Assembly: GCA_001725255.1 (NCBI GenBank)
Contig: MEFV01000011.1
Coordinates: forward strand, 1-64,000
Direction: 5' to 3'
Length of the DNA: 64,000 nucleotides
Source: Comamonas sp. SCN 67-35
GTDB lineage: Bacteria; Pseudomonadota; Gammaproteobacteria; Burkholderiales; Burkholderiaceae_C
Positions 1 through 10,086 of the stretch are shown one piece after another. The position numbers and the translations under genes were made by a program. The stretch's first letter is position 1; every line of letters begins with the position of its first letter. The notes below the pieces were generated by a model. That model was not told the DNA's origin. It saw only the letters and a program-made list of their open reading frames with translations, and did not search any database.

Positions 1-337
1 GCGCGGTCGGCATGGCGGCCAACTGCACTTCCAGATTGGCCAACGCTTCGCGCCGGCGTTCGACGAACTGACGCAGCACAGCAAGCTGCGCGGCAGTTTC
101 ATCGCAGTTCGCCGCATCCAGCGCCCGGCACAGCCGCGCCAATGCGCCGAGGCCGATGCCCGCCTCGAAGGCGGCCCGCACGAAGCACAGTCGCTGCAAG
201 GCGGCGTCATCGAACAGGCCGTAGCCACCCGTGGTGCAGGCGACTGGCCGCAGCAATCCACGCAGCAGGTAATCGCGCACGATATGCACACTCACCCCGG
301 CATCAAAGGCCAACCGGGACACCGTGTAGGCGTTCAT
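1..337 (-). CDS. merD: MerD, mercury-resistance co-regulator (partial, 3' end outside window)
   Basis: The reverse strand from the ATG at 337 encodes a MerR-like winged-helix start ([20 protein letters not shown]) followed by the [12 protein letters not shown] and GGYGLFDD segments typical of MerD. MerD is known to bind the mer operator and help switch the operon off after mercury is removed. About 112 residues lie in the window; from memory the family is about 121 residues, so only the last few are missing past base 1. It is the last mer gene visible, 17 bp after merA, and is read as part of the merTPCAD transcript. Identification is by recognition of the sequence, with high confidence. Confidence 0.93.
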   Translation of the reverse strand, partial: MNAYTVSRLAFDAGVSVHIVRDYLLRGLLRPVACTTGGYGLFDDAALQRLCFVRAAFEAGIGLGALARLCRALDAANCDETAAQLAVLRQFVERRREALANLEVQLAAMPTA

Positions 338-354
338 CGAACACCTCCTTTTCC

Positions 355-2426
<2,072 letters not shown>

Positions 2427-2453
2427 GTGTCGCTCCCGAGTTCGGTTAACGGA

Positions 2454-2729
2454 TCAGCGTTTGAGGCTGGACGGATAGCCCGCGTCCTCGGTCGCCTTGG
2501 TCAACTTCTGGACGTTGGTCTTGGCATCGTCGAAGGTGACGACGGCCTGGCGCTTGTCGAAACTTACGTCGGTCTTGCTCACGCCCTCAACCTTGGAAAG
2601 CGCGTGCTTGACAGTGATCGGGCAAGAGGCGCAGGTCATGCCAGGCACGGACAGCGTGACGGTCTGAGTGGCGGCGAACACGGGGGCAACGAAAGCGGCG
2701 AGAGCGAGGGAGGCAAACAGCTTTTTCAT
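2454..2729 (-). CDS. merP: Periplasmic mercury-binding protein MerP
   Basis: A 91-residue protein with a cleavable signal peptide (MKKLFASLALAAFVAPVFA) and one heavy-metal-associated domain with the motif GMTCASC. It scavenges Hg(II) in the periplasm and passes it to MerT or MerC. The start at 2729 was chosen over the longer open frame because it gives the classic signal peptide and follows an AGGAG-type site (CAGGAGTTCATC). It lies 13 bp downstream of merT and 27 bp upstream of merC in the mer transcript. Confidence 0.97.
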   Translation of the reverse strand: MKKLFASLALAAFVAPVFAATQTVTLSVPGMTCASCPITVKHALSKVEGVSKTDVSFDKRQAVVTFDDAKTNVQKLTKATEDAGYPSSLKR

Positions 2730-2742
2730 GATGAACTCCTGA

Positions 2743-3093
2743 TTAGTAGAAAAATGGCATGACGTAGGGAAAACCAAGCGCGACCAAGACCAACACGGCG
2801 ACGAACCAGAAAATGAGCTTGTAGGTGGTGCGCACTTGCGGAATCGCGCACACCTCGCCCGGCTTGCAGGCTGCGGTCGGTCGGACGATGCGCCGCCAGG
2901 CAAAGAACAGTGCAACCAGCGCCGCGCCGATGAAGATCGGCCGATACGGCTCCAATACCGTCAGGTTGCCGATCCAAGCGCCGCTGAACCCCAAGGTGAC
3001 CAGAACCAGCGGCCCCAGGCAGCAGGCCGAGGCGAGGATGGCAGCCAGCCCGCCGGCGAAGAGCGCCCCGCGCCCGTTTTGTGGTTCAGACAT
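2743..3093 (-). CDS. merT: Mercuric ion transporter MerT
   Basis: A 116-residue inner-membrane protein with three predicted membrane segments. The first carries the vicinal cysteines (ASACCLGPLVLV) and a cytoplasmic loop holds the second pair (ACKPGEVC), as expected for MerT. It takes Hg(II) from MerP across the inner membrane. It is the first structural gene of the operon; its ATG follows GAAAGGAC. Transcription starts from the MerR-controlled promoter just upstream. Confidence 0.97.
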   Translation of the reverse strand: MSEPQNGRGALFAGGLAAILASACCLGPLVLVTLGFSGAWIGNLTVLEPYRPIFIGAALVALFFAWRRIVRPTAACKPGEVCAIPQVRTTYKLIFWFVAVLVLVALGFPYVMPFFY

Positions 3094-3128
3094 GCGCGTG
3101 TCCTTTCGAATTTAAATTGGATAGCGTA

Positions 3129-3159
3129 ACCTTACTTCCGTAGTCATGTACGGAGTCAA
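3129..3159 (-). promoter_or_regulatory. mer operator/promoter (PTPCAD) with MerR dyad
   Basis: Reading the minus strand, a -35 box TTGACT (3154-3159) and a -10 box TAAGGT (3129-3134) are separated by 19 bp, the over-long spacer characteristic of MerR-activated promoters. The spacer contains the dyad TCCGTAC-ATGA-CTACGGA (3137-3154). The right half-site has one mismatch (C instead of G) to a perfect dyad. MerR bound here is known to repress, then to underwind the spacer when Hg(II) binds. The divergent merR gene begins 5 bp away. Confidence 0.92.
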
Positions 3160-3164
3160 GCAAT

Positions 3165-3599
3165 ATGGAAAACAATTTGGAAAATCTGACCATCGGCGTT
3201 TTCGCCAAGGCGGCCGGGGTCAACGTAGAGACCATCCGGTTCTATCAGCGCAAGGGCTTGTTGCCGGAGCCGGACAAGCCTTACGGCAGCATCCGCCGCT
3301 ATGGCGAGGCGGATGTAACGCGGGTGCGGTTCGTGAAATCAGCCCAGCGGCTGGGCTTCAGTCTGGATGAAATAGCCGAACTGCTGCGGCTGGAGGATGG
3401 CACCCATTGCGAGGAAGCCAGTAGTCTGGCCGAGCACAAGCTCAAGGACGTGCGCGAAAAAATGACTGACTTGGCGCGTATGGAGTCGGTGCTTTCCGAA
3501 CTTGTGTGTGCCTGCCACCTGCGGCAGGGGAATGTTTCTTGCCCGCTGATTGCTTCACTGCAAGGGAAGAAAGAACCGCGCAGTACCGACGCGGTGTAG
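3165..3599 (+). CDS. merR: MerR, mercury-responsive transcriptional regulator
   Basis: A 144-residue regulator with an N-terminal winged helix-turn-helix ([20 protein letters not shown]), a long dimerisation helix, and the three mercury-ligand cysteines at positions 82, 117 and 126 (HCEE, CACH, VSCP), exactly as in Tn501/Tn21 MerR. It represses its own gene and represses or activates the divergent merTPCAD operon through the dyad at 3137-3154. It is the outermost gene of the mer module: the transposon-end sequences begin 15 bp after its stop. Confidence 0.97.
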   Translation: MENNLENLTIGVFAKAAGVNVETIRFYQRKGLLPEPDKPYGSIRRYGEADVTRVRFVKSAQRLGFSLDEIAELLRLEDGTHCEEASSLAEHKLKDVREKMTDLARMESVLSELVCACHLRQGNVSCPLIASLQGKKEPRSTDAV

Positions 3600-3614
3600 C
3601 CAAGGGAACTACGC

Positions 3615-3647
3615 CTAAGCGTGCTTTATTTTCCGTTTTCTGAGGTG
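3615..3647. repeat. Relic of a Tn21-type 38-bp terminal inverted repeat
   Basis: Read on the minus strand, CACCTCAGAAAACGG followed by AAAATAAAGCACGC matches the Tn21 inverted repeat I remember except for one base near its inner end. The outermost five bases, normally a G tract, are replaced (GACGT context), so the end is not intact. It borders the mer module on the merR side. This is the expected single-ended relic of an ancestral Tn21/Tn501-like mer transposon inside a Tn5053-family element. Confidence 0.7.
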
Positions 3648-3692
3648 ACGTCAACCGTCAGAAAAAACCGTGCGGCCGACTTTTGATAATTC

Positions 3693-3717
3693 GTGCTATC
3701 GCCTTCTGAAAATGACA
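3693..3717. repeat. 25-bp terminal inverted repeat of a Tn5053/Tn402-family transposon
   Basis: The minus strand reads TGTCATTTTCAGAAG followed by GCGATAGCAC. I compare this from memory with the Tn5053/Tn402 end TGTCATTTTCAGAAG-ACGACTGCAC and count 22 of 25 identities. The outer end (TGTCA) faces tnpR and the interior faces merR. This marks the right boundary of the mer-carrying transposon; its tni genes and other end would lie left of the window. Confidence 0.75.
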
Positions 3718-3821
3718 GAAACCACCCAGCAGCGTCAGAATAGAGTTAACTTTTTTGTTTCTTGACACCTGCGGCGAAAGGTCATAGATTTCTTCCTGAC
3801 ATTTTCGCATTTGGAGGCACC
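3718..3821 (+). promoter_or_regulatory. Putative res site and tnpR promoter of a Tn21/Tn501-type transposon
   Basis: The stretch between the Tn5053-type end and tnpR has a promoter TTGACA (3762-3767), 17 bp, TAGATT (3785-3790), and GGAGG (3813-3817) in front of tnpR. It holds GTCA/TGAC half-sites (for example GTCAT at 3781 and CTGAC at 3796) of the kind found in Tn3-family res subsites. In Tn21-type elements res lies immediately upstream of tnpR. I cannot delimit the three subsites by eye; the distal subsite I may be interrupted by the inserted element. Confidence 0.55.
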
Positions 3822-4382
3822 TTGCAGGGTCAACGCATCGGCTATGTCCGGGTCAGCAGCTTCGACCAGAACCCGGAACGGCAACTGGAGCATGTCGAAG
3901 TCGGCAGGGTGTTCACCGACAAGGCGTCGGGCAAGGACACCCAGCGGCCTGAACTCGATTCGCTGCTGGCCTTCGTGCGCGAAGGCGACACCGTGGTGGT
4001 GCACAGCATGGATCGGCTGGCGCGCAACCTCGATGATTTGCGCCGCCTTGTGCAAAAGCTGACCAAACGCGGCGTGCGCATCGAGTTCGTCAAGGAGAGT
4101 CTGACCTTCACCGGCGAGGATTCGCCGATGGCGAACCTGATGCTGTCTGTCATGGGGGCGTTCGCCGAATTCGAGCGCGCCTTGATCCGCGAGCGGCAGC
4201 GCGAAGGCATCGCGCTCGCCAAGCAGCGCGGAGCCTACCGGGGCCGTAAGAAAGCACTGTCGCCCGAACAGGTCGCCGAACTGCGGAAGCGGGCCGCAGC
4301 CGGCGAGCAAAAAGCGAAGCTGGCACGTGAATTCGGTGTCAGCCGGGAGACCCTGTATCAATACTTGAGATTGGATCAATAG
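3822..4382 (+). CDS. tnpR: TnpR resolvase (serine recombinase) of a Tn21/Tn501-type transposon
   Basis: A 186-residue serine recombinase with the N-terminal catalytic core ([17 protein letters not shown], active-site serine near residue 12), the [14 protein letters not shown] arginine motif, the E-helix [19 protein letters not shown] and a C-terminal helix-turn-helix ([17 protein letters not shown]). It resolves transposition cointegrates at res. I chose the TTG at 3822 because GGAGG lies 4 bp upstream and 186 residues is the usual length; the open frame extends 20 codons further back into the res region. It appears intact. tnpA begins 2 bp downstream. Confidence 0.93.
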   Translation: MQGQRIGYVRVSSFDQNPERQLEHVEVGRVFTDKASGKDTQRPELDSLLAFVREGDTVVVHSMDRLARNLDDLRRLVQKLTKRGVRIEFVKESLTFTGEDSPMANLMLSVMGAFAEFERALIRERQREGIALAKQRGAYRGRKKALSPEQVAELRKRAAAGEQKAKLAREFGVSRETLYQYLRLDQ

Positions 4383-4384
4383 CC

Positions 4385-5818
4385 ATGCCTCGTCGTTCCA
4401 TACTGTCCGCCGCCGAGCGGGAAAGCATGCTGGCGTTGCCGGACACCAAGGACGATCTGATTCGACATTACACATTCAGCGATACCGACCTTGCCATCAT
4501 CCGGCAGCGGCGCGGGCCTGCCAACCGGCTGGGCTTCGCCGTGCAGCTTTGCTACCTGCGCTTTCCCGGCATCATCCTTGGCGTCGATCAGCCGCCGTTC
4601 CCGCCCTTACTGAAACTTGTCGCCAACCAACTCAAGGTCGGCATCGAAAGCTGGGACGAATACGGGCAGCGAGAGCAGACCCGGCGCGAGCACCTGGTCG
4701 AGCTGCAAACCGCGTTCGGCTTCCAGCCCTTCACAATGGGCCACTACCGGCAGGCTGTGCATACGCTGACCGAGCTGGCCATGCAGACCGACAAGGGCAT
4801 CGTGCTGGCCGATGCCTTGATCGAACATCTGCGGCGGCAGTCCATCATTCTGCCCGCGCTCAACGCCATCGAGCGGGCGAGCGCCGAAGCGATCACCCGC
4901 GCCAACCGGCGCATCTACAAAGCTCTGTCCGAGCCGTTGTCGAACGCGCATCGGCATCGCCTCGATGAGCTGCTCAAACGCCGCGACAACGGTAAAACGA
5001 CTTGGCTGGCCTGGCTGCGCCAGTCGCCGGTTAAACCGAACTCGCGCCACATGCTTGAACATATCGAACGCCTCAAAGCCTGGCAGGCACTCGATCTGCC
5101 TTCTGGTATCGAGCGTCTGATTCACCAGAATCGGCTACTCAAGATCGCCCGCGAGGGCGGCCAGATGACGCCCGCCGACTTGGCCAAGTTCGAGCCGCAA
5201 CGCCGCTATGCCACCTTGGTTGCATTGGCCATCGAGGGCATGGCCACCGTCACGGACGAAATCATCGACTTGCACGACCGCATTCTGGGAAAGCTGTTCA
5301 ACGCCGCCAAGAACAAGCATCAGCAGCAGTTCCAAGCATCTGGCAAGGCCATCAACGCCAAGGTGCGCCTGTATGGGCGCATTGGCCAGGCGCTGATCGA
5401 CGCCAAGCAGTCGGGCCGCGACCCGTTCGCCGCCATTGAGGCAGTCATGTCCTGGGATGCTTTCGCCGAGAGCGTCACCGAGGCACAGAAGCTCGCTCAA
5501 CCGGATGATTTCGATTTCCTACACCGTATCGGCGAGAGCTACGCCACATTGCGTCGCTACGCGCCGGAATTTCTCGATGTGCTCAAGCTGCGGGCCGCAC
5601 CGGAGAACCGCCAGGACGGCAACCGAATCGTCATTGCCGGGCGGGACAGCGCACAGGACAGCATCAACCAGGTCGGCCAGGAGATGACCCGGCGCAACCT
5701 CAACATCCAGCCCACGCTCACGATCCGGCCCGGAATGCCAGTGCGGATCGTGGCCAGCCGCGATTTGGTGCTCCGTCCGTACCAGCCACTCTTTTTCAGC
5801 CGAGGCACATCCCGATGA
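4385..5818 (+). pseudogene. Truncated TnpA transposase fused in frame to the C-terminus of TrbI
   Basis: Residues 1 to about 405 match the N-terminal half of Tn501/Tn21 TnpA ([20 protein letters not shown], later [30 protein letters not shown]). TnpA of this group is about 988 residues, so the catalytic DDE domain is missing. Near 5600 the sequence changes to [14 protein letters not shown], then [20 protein letters not shown] and [16 protein letters not shown], which is the C-terminal end of the conjugative protein TrbI. No stop intervenes, giving a 477-residue chimera. The transposase is certainly inactive, and TrbI has lost its N-terminal membrane anchor and most of its length. A deletion between tnpA and trbI after transposon insertion explains it. 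Confidence 0.88.
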
Positions 5819-6063
5819 GCACATCAATCAAGAAATTGCGGCTTGGCCCGCTGCCTCGCCAAGAAGTCACAAAGCTGACTTTCGCTTGCCCGGCCAGCCT
5901 GAAAGTCCGCCTTGACCAGTACGCCGCGCTGCACGCGCAGACCTACGGTGAAGCCGTCGATGCGGCGACGCTGATCCCGCACATGCTCGAAACCTTCATG
6001 GCGGGGGATCGGGGGTTCAGGAAGGGAAGTACAGGCAAGACCGCGCCGCCAAAACCAGGCTGA
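5815..6063 (+). CDS. DUF2274 protein, conserved partner downstream of trbI in Tn4371-type ICEs
   Basis: An 82-residue protein starting in an ATGA overlap with the trbI-derived stop. It has the [20 protein letters not shown] start and a [16 protein letters not shown] segment that I recognise as the DUF2274 family, commonly encoded right after trbI at the end of trb operons in integrative conjugative elements. No function is established. The ribbon-helix-helix-like stretch ([20 protein letters not shown]) suggests a small DNA-binding protein, but that is inference. Its reading frame is intact although its operon is destroyed upstream. Confidence 0.75.
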   Translation: MSTSIKKLRLGPLPRQEVTKLTFACPASLKVRLDQYAALHAQTYGEAVDAATLIPHMLETFMAGDRGFRKGSTGKTAPPKPG

Positions 6064-6095
6064 CGATGCACGGCAACCACGCTGACCACTCCTCG

Positions 6096-6120
6096 AACGC
6101 GCAGCCTAACGCTGCGCGTT
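6096..6120 (+). terminator. Stem-loop at the end of the trb remnant
   Basis: A perfect 10-bp stem (AACGCGCAGC / GCTGCGCGTT) with loop CTAAC lies 33 bp after the DUF2274 stop. It is followed by CTTCGTT rather than a clean T run, so it is a possible but weak intrinsic terminator of the trb operon. Confidence 0.5.
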
Positions 6121-6310
6121 CTTCGTTCTGGATAGAGTGCGAAGGAATGGGCTATGATGACCAAACAAGCCCGCCAACCTTTGGCAATCGTCACCGCTAC
6201 AGCGCGACCCGGCTTGCTTTCTCCAGGCTCTTATGTGGCTCCCAGCCCACAACACCGCATCCCCTGCAAGCGGCACGAAACAGAGCTAACCTATTGTCCC
6301 GTATATGGTT
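6121..6310. other. Non-coding stretch, candidate right end of the integrated element
   Basis: I see no convincing gene here. The short plus-strand frame beginning near 6154 runs on as antisense to the nucleotidase gene and has no family resemblance. Position, between the last trb-linked gene and the chromosomal nucleotidase gene, fits the end of an integrative element. A perfect inverted repeat (CCGGCC, 9-base loop with T6, GGCCGG) lies just beyond at 6346-6366, inside the nucleotidase 3' end. The attachment core itself cannot be defined without the other end. Confidence 0.35.
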
Positions 6311-7267
6311 TCAAGTCTCGCGTGATTTGCACGAAAGGCTTGACACCGGCCCTTTTTTGTGGCCGGCGGCGTTGGCCACGCCATTGCTCACGTGGCCGGC
6401 GGGCACATGCTGTGCGGCGCTCGCCACGTGGCCGCGCTGATCGTCGAAGAAAAAGTCGGGCTCGAATTCACGCAGGAACGGCCCCTTTTCCAGCCCGCCC
6501 AGAAACATCGCCTCATCGACCGTGATGCCCCAGTCGAGCAGGGTGCGCACCGCCCGTTCGTGCGCCGGGGCGCTGCGCGCGGTCACCAGGGCCGTGCGGA
6601 TGCGCATGGTCTGTGACGCGGCCGCCTGGCGCTGCAGGTGGTTGAGTGCGGCCAGCAGGGGCTTGAACGGCCCCTCGGCCAGGGGCGTGTCCGCGAGCCG
6701 CGCCTCGTGCTGCACGAAGGCGGGCAGACCCTCTTCCTGGTAGACGCGCTCGGCTTCGTCGGAAAACAGCACCGCGTCGCCGTCGAAGGCGATGCGCACC
6801 TCCTGCGGATAGTGCTGGCTTGCGGGCCTGGACTCGGTGAGCACGCGGGCCGCCGCGTAGCCCATGCTCAGGGCCTGCTGCACGTCCTGGGCGTTGGCCG
6901 AGAGGAACAGGTGTGCGCCCAGGGGACGCAGGTAGGCGAACGGGTCGCGGCCGCGCGTGAACACGCCGCGCTCGATGCGCATGCCCGCGGCCTGCGCCGA
7001 GGCGAACACGCGCAGCCCGCTGGCCGGATCGTTGCGCGAGAGCATGACCACCTCCACGCGCTGCGCGGCGTCGGTGTTGAAGGCGAGCAGCTTGTTGACC
7101 AGCGCGAAGGCCACGCCCGGGCCGGGGCTCTGGCGCACGTGCTCCAGCTGGTAGTGCATGTACCCGGCTTCGTCACCGGTCTCGAACAGCCGGTTCTCCT
7201 CTTCGAAATCGAACAGGGCGCGCGAGGAGATCGCCACCACCAGCTTTCCGTTCAGGGTGTTGGCCAT
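6311..7267 (-). CDS. 5'-nucleotidase (cytosolic NT5C1-like family), altered C-terminal tail
   Basis: A 318-residue protein of the 5'-nucleotidase family related to eukaryotic cytosolic 5'-nucleotidase 1 (PF06189, by recognition). It carries LVVAISSRALFDFEEEN at the N-terminus, VVMLSRNDPASG, RIAFDGDAVLFSDEAE and DEAMFLGGLEKGPFL. It should dephosphorylate nucleoside monophosphates. Homologues, as I recall, end shortly after the HVPAGHVSNGVAN segment. Here about 19 further residues (AAGHKKGPVSSLSCKSRET) follow, encoded by sequence next to the mobile element, so the 3' end may have been rewritten by integration. It is the last gene of the run that begins at gspG, 5 bp after gspF. Confidence 0.85.
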   Translation of the reverse strand: MANTLNGKLVVAISSRALFDFEEENRLFETGDEAGYMHYQLEHVRQSPGPGVAFALVNKLLAFNTDAAQRVEVVMLSRNDPASGLRVFASAQAAGMRIERGVFTRGRDPFAYLRPLGAHLFLSANAQDVQQALSMGYAAARVLTESRPASQHYPQEVRIAFDGDAVLFSDEAERVYQEEGLPAFVQHEARLADTPLAEGPFKPLLAALNHLQRQAAASQTMRIRTALVTARSAPAHERAVRTLLDWGITVDEAMFLGGLEKGPFLREFEPDFFFDDQRGHVASAAQHVPAGHVSNGVANAAGHKKGPVSSLSCKSRET

Positions 7268-7272
7268 GGTCT

Positions 7273-8496
7273 CTACTTCACGAACTGGTTGAGCTCGATG
7301 ATGGGCTGCAGCACCGCCAGCACGATCAGCATCACGATCAGACCCATGCCGACGATGAGCAGCGGCTCCAGGAGGGTGGCCAGTTGCAGCGTGCGGCGCT
7401 GCACTTCATTGCCCATCTGCCGCGCGGCGCGCTCCAGCATCGTCGGCAACTGCCCGGTCTGCTCGCCCAGGCGTGCGAACATCGCCAGCAGCGAGGGAAA
7501 GCGCTTGCTGCGCGCCAGGGCCGAGGCCAGCGGCGCGCCTTCACGCACCAGCACCAGCGCATTGAACGCGTCGGCGCGCAGCGCGCGGTTGGACAGCGTC
7601 TCGGCCGCCGCCTGCAGCGCCTTCAGGATGGGCACGCCCGCGCCCGCCAGCATGCCCAGCGTCCCGGCAAAGCGCGCGGCGTTGTAGCTGCGCGAGAGGC
7701 GACCGAGGATGGGCAGGCGCAGCCACCAACCATCGAAATTTTCACGAAAACCGTCGTTTTTCAGCGCCAGTCGTGCGCCAATTACTATCAATACAAGAGC
7801 AATCAGCACGATCCAGCCGTCGTGCCGGACGAAGTCGCTGATCGCCAGCATCACCACCGTCAGCAGCGGCAGCGCGTGCTTGCTGCCTGCGAAGACGCTC
7901 GCCACCTGGGGCACGACGTAGCCCACGAGAAACAGCACGATGGCGATCGCCACCAGCGTGACGATGGCTGGGTAGAGCGCCGCGCCGATGATTTTGGCGC
8001 GCAGTTGCTGGCGCTCTTCGAGGTCATCGGCCAGGCGATTGAGCACTTGCGCGAGACCGCCGCTGGCCTCGCCCGCGCCAATGACGGCGCAGTAGATGGG
8101 GGAGAACTCGCGCGGGAACTGCGCCAGCGCCTGGGCAAAGGGACTGCCCGCGTTGACCTCGGCGCGCAGCGTCGCCAGCAGGTGGCGCTGGCGCTCGTTG
8201 TCGGCCTCGTCGGCCAGCGCGGTCAGCGCGCGCTCGAGCTGCAGGCCCGAGCCCACGAGGCCCGCGAGCTGGCGTGTCCAGACCGCGAGCGCGGTGGCGT
8301 TGAAGACCGGCCGCGTGAGCAGCCGCTCGGACAGCGTGGGCGCGCCGGCGTGGCTGCTGGCGAGCGTGGCCACCTCCAGCGGCACCAGCGCCTGCGCGCG
8401 CAGGAGGCTGCGCGCGGCGCGCGCGGTGTCCGCTTCCACCGTGCCGCGGCGCACGTGGCCTTCGTTGTCCAGGGCTTCGAACGAGAACGCGGGCAT
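7273..8496 (-). CDS. gspF: Type II secretion inner-membrane protein GspF
   Basis: A 407-residue platform protein with two tandem T2SSF domains, each ending in hydrophobic segments (AIVTLVAIAIVLFLVGYVV near residues 175-195 and LLIVGMGLIVMLIVLAVLQ near the C-terminus), plus the N-terminal FSFEALDNEGHVRRGTVEA start. It couples the GspE ATPase to the assembling pseudopilus. It is separated from gspE by two unrelated genes and sits 5 bp upstream of the nucleotidase gene. Part of the sequence around residues 235-255 is encoded by a dispersed repeat copy (7752-7797), giving the LVLIVIGARLALKNDGFRE segment. Confidence 0.95.
   Translation of the reverse strand: MPAFSFEALDNEGHVRRGTVEADTARAARSLLRAQALVPLEVATLASSHAGAPTLSERLLTRPVFNATALAVWTRQLAGLVGSGLQLERALTALADEADNERQRHLLATLRAEVNAGSPFAQALAQFPREFSPIYCAVIGAGEASGGLAQVLNRLADDLEERQQLRAKIIGAALYPAIVTLVAIAIVLFLVGYVVPQVASVFAGSKHALPLLTVVMLAISDFVRHDGWIVLIALVLIVIGARLALKNDGFRENFDGWWLRLPILGRLSRSYNAARFAGTLGMLAGAGVPILKALQAAAETLSNRALRADAFNALVLVREGAPLASALARSKRFPSLLAMFARLGEQTGQLPTMLERAARQMGNEVQRRTLQLATLLEPLLIVGMGLIVMLIVLAVLQPIIELNQFVK
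7752..7797 (-). repeat. Dispersed Comamonadaceae-type repeat, copy 1 (inside gspF)
   Basis: The minus strand reads CTTGTATTGATAGTAATTGG then CGCACGACTGGCGCTGAAAAACG, sharing with the other copies the (T)GATAGC-like start, a central GCGC...TGGC imperfect palindrome and a trailing GAAAA tract. It is translated in frame as part of GspF between two membrane segments. Confidence 0.6.
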
Positions 8497-8514
8497 GGTG
8501 GCGCAATGGTAGCG

Positions 8515-9507
8515 TCAGACGGCCATCGCCTGCGCGGTGATGTCGAGCGAGCGCAGCCGCAGGTCGGCGTCGAAGATGTCGCAGACCATCATGAATTCAT
8601 CCGCCTGCGTGGCTTCATGAATCGCGGCCAGGCCGGCGCGCACCGTGTCGGGCCCGCCGATCACGGCCAGCGCCAGAAAATCGGCGATGGCCATGCGTTC
8701 GGCTTCGCCCAGTTGCGCCATGAAGTCGTGCACGGGCGGCGCCAGCAGACCGCGCCGCCCGGTGATGATGCCCAGCACCCGCTGGTAGGTGCTGCTGGCC
8801 AGATACTCGGCTTCGGCGTCCGTGGGGGCGGCGATCACCGGCACGCCGACCATCACCCAGGGCTGGGCGAGCACCCTGGAGGGGCGAAATTCCTGCCGGT
8901 ACACCGCGAGGGCGGCTTGCAGCAGGCGCGGGGCAAAGTGCGAGGCGAACGCGTAGGGCAGCCCCTTGTGCGCGGCCAGACGCGCGGAAAAGAGGCTGGA
9001 GCCCAGCAGCCAGATCGGCACTTCGGTGCCCGCGCCCGGCACGGCGGTGATCGCCTGCCCGGGCTGCGCGGGGCCGAGCAGGCGCTGCAGCTCGCTCACG
9101 TCGCGCGGGAAGTCCTCCTCGCTTTCGATGCGATCGCGCCTGAGCGCGCGCATGGTCACGCGGTCCGTGCCCGGCGCGCGCCCCAGCCCGAGGTCGATGC
9201 GCCCGGGATAGAGCGTGGCCAGCGTGCCAAAAGCCTCGGCCACGACGAGCGGTGCGTGGTTGGGCAGCATCACGCCGCCCGAGCCCACGCGGATGCGGTT
9301 CGTTGCGCCTGCGATATGGCCCACGAGCACGGCGGTGGCCGAGCTCGCGATGCCCGGCATGTTGTGGTGCTCGGCGAGCCAGTAGCGCGTGAAGCCCAGC
9401 GCCTCGGCCCGGCGTGCCGTGCGCACCGCGATGTCCAGGGCCTGAGCCACCGTGGCGCCTTCGCGCACGGCAACGAGGTCCAGCATGGAAAGCTTGGGGG
9501 TCGTCAT
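8515..9507 (-). CDS. Luciferase-like monooxygenase family oxidoreductase
   Basis: A 330-residue flavin-dependent alkanal monooxygenase-like protein (YhbW/MsnO8-type). It has [19 protein letters not shown], the [17 protein letters not shown] motif, [20 protein letters not shown] and [16 protein letters not shown], all diagnostic of the group. It probably uses FMNH2 with an unknown substrate. I chose the ATG at 9507, from which the family alignment begins; the open frame runs further up but overlaps the divergent gene. It lies between gspE and gspF on the same strand without evident connection to secretion. Confidence 0.88.
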   Translation of the reverse strand: MTTPKLSMLDLVAVREGATVAQALDIAVRTARRAEALGFTRYWLAEHHNMPGIASSATAVLVGHIAGATNRIRVGSGGVMLPNHAPLVVAEAFGTLATLYPGRIDLGLGRAPGTDRVTMRALRRDRIESEEDFPRDVSELQRLLGPAQPGQAITAVPGAGTEVPIWLLGSSLFSARLAAHKGLPYAFASHFAPRLLQAALAVYRQEFRPSRVLAQPWVMVGVPVIAAPTDAEAEYLASSTYQRVLGIITGRRGLLAPPVHDFMAQLGEAERMAIADFLALAVIGGPDTVRAGLAAIHEATQADEFMMVCDIFDADLRLRSLDITAQAMAV

Positions 9508-9586
9508 GATCGCCATTGTGCGGTGGGATGCCATTGCGTGGCGGACGTGCCCATAATGCCCGTTCAGACGTGAAAGGAGACCGACG

Positions 9587-10078
9587 ATGGCTTTTGTCCT
9601 GACGAGTCCGGATGTGGCCGAGCAGCAGATGCTGGCCAGGACCTTCGTGCACAGCGCCATGGGCGCGGGCGGCGAGAACCTCTCGCCCGCCCTGAGCTGG
9701 AGCGGCGCGCCCGAGGGCACCAGGAGCTTCGCGCTCACGATGTACGACCCCGACGCCCCCACGGGTTCGGGCTGGTGGCACTGGGTGGTGTATGACCTGC
9801 CCGCCAGCTGCACCGGCCTGCCGCGCGGCGCGGGTGCGGCGGACGGCAAGCTGCTGCCCGCGGGGGCCCGCCAGGGCAACACCGACTTCGGCAGCCCCGG
9901 CTACGGCGGCGCCGCTCCGCCTCCGGGGCACGGCCCGCACCGTTACATCTTCACGCTGCATGCGCTCAAGGTGGATCGGCTCGACGTGCCGCCGGGTGCC
10001 ACCGCGGCCTACGTCGGCTTCATGATTCACTTCGCGAAGCTGGGCGAGGCGACGCTGACCGCGCGCTACGAGCGCTAG
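9587..10078 (+). CDS. YbhB/YbcL family Raf-kinase-inhibitor-like protein
   Basis: A 163-residue protein of the PEBP superfamily. It shows the [20 protein letters not shown] motif, the ligand-pocket segment [20 protein letters not shown] and the C-terminal [14 protein letters not shown] strand. Family members bind anionic ligands such as phosphatidylethanolamine head groups; the bacterial role is unclear. The ATG follows AAAGGAGA at 8 bp, so the start is firm. It is divergent from the luciferase-like gene and convergent with gspE, whose stop lies 8 bp beyond. Confidence 0.92.
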   Translation: MAFVLTSPDVAEQQMLARTFVHSAMGAGGENLSPALSWSGAPEGTRSFALTMYDPDAPTGSGWWHWVVYDLPASCTGLPRGAGAADGKLLPAGARQGNTDFGSPGYGGAAPPPGHGPHRYIFTLHALKVDRLDVPPGATAAYVGFMIHFAKLGEATLTARYER

Positions 10079-10086
10079 GCGCGGAT

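Noticed and set aside
6353..6360. TTTTTTGT as the attachment core of a Tn4371-type element
   Set aside because: It resembles the short T-rich core I remember for that family but does not match it, and the other end is not in the window.
6154..6525. Short plus-strand frame after the trb remnant as a possible element gene
   Set aside because: Most of it is antisense to the nucleotidase gene and its translation is arginine-rich without family resemblance.
7384..9573. A 729-codon plus-strand frame opposite gspF and the luciferase-like gene
   Set aside because: Composition is typical of a shadow frame, and both opposite genes have diagnostic motifs.
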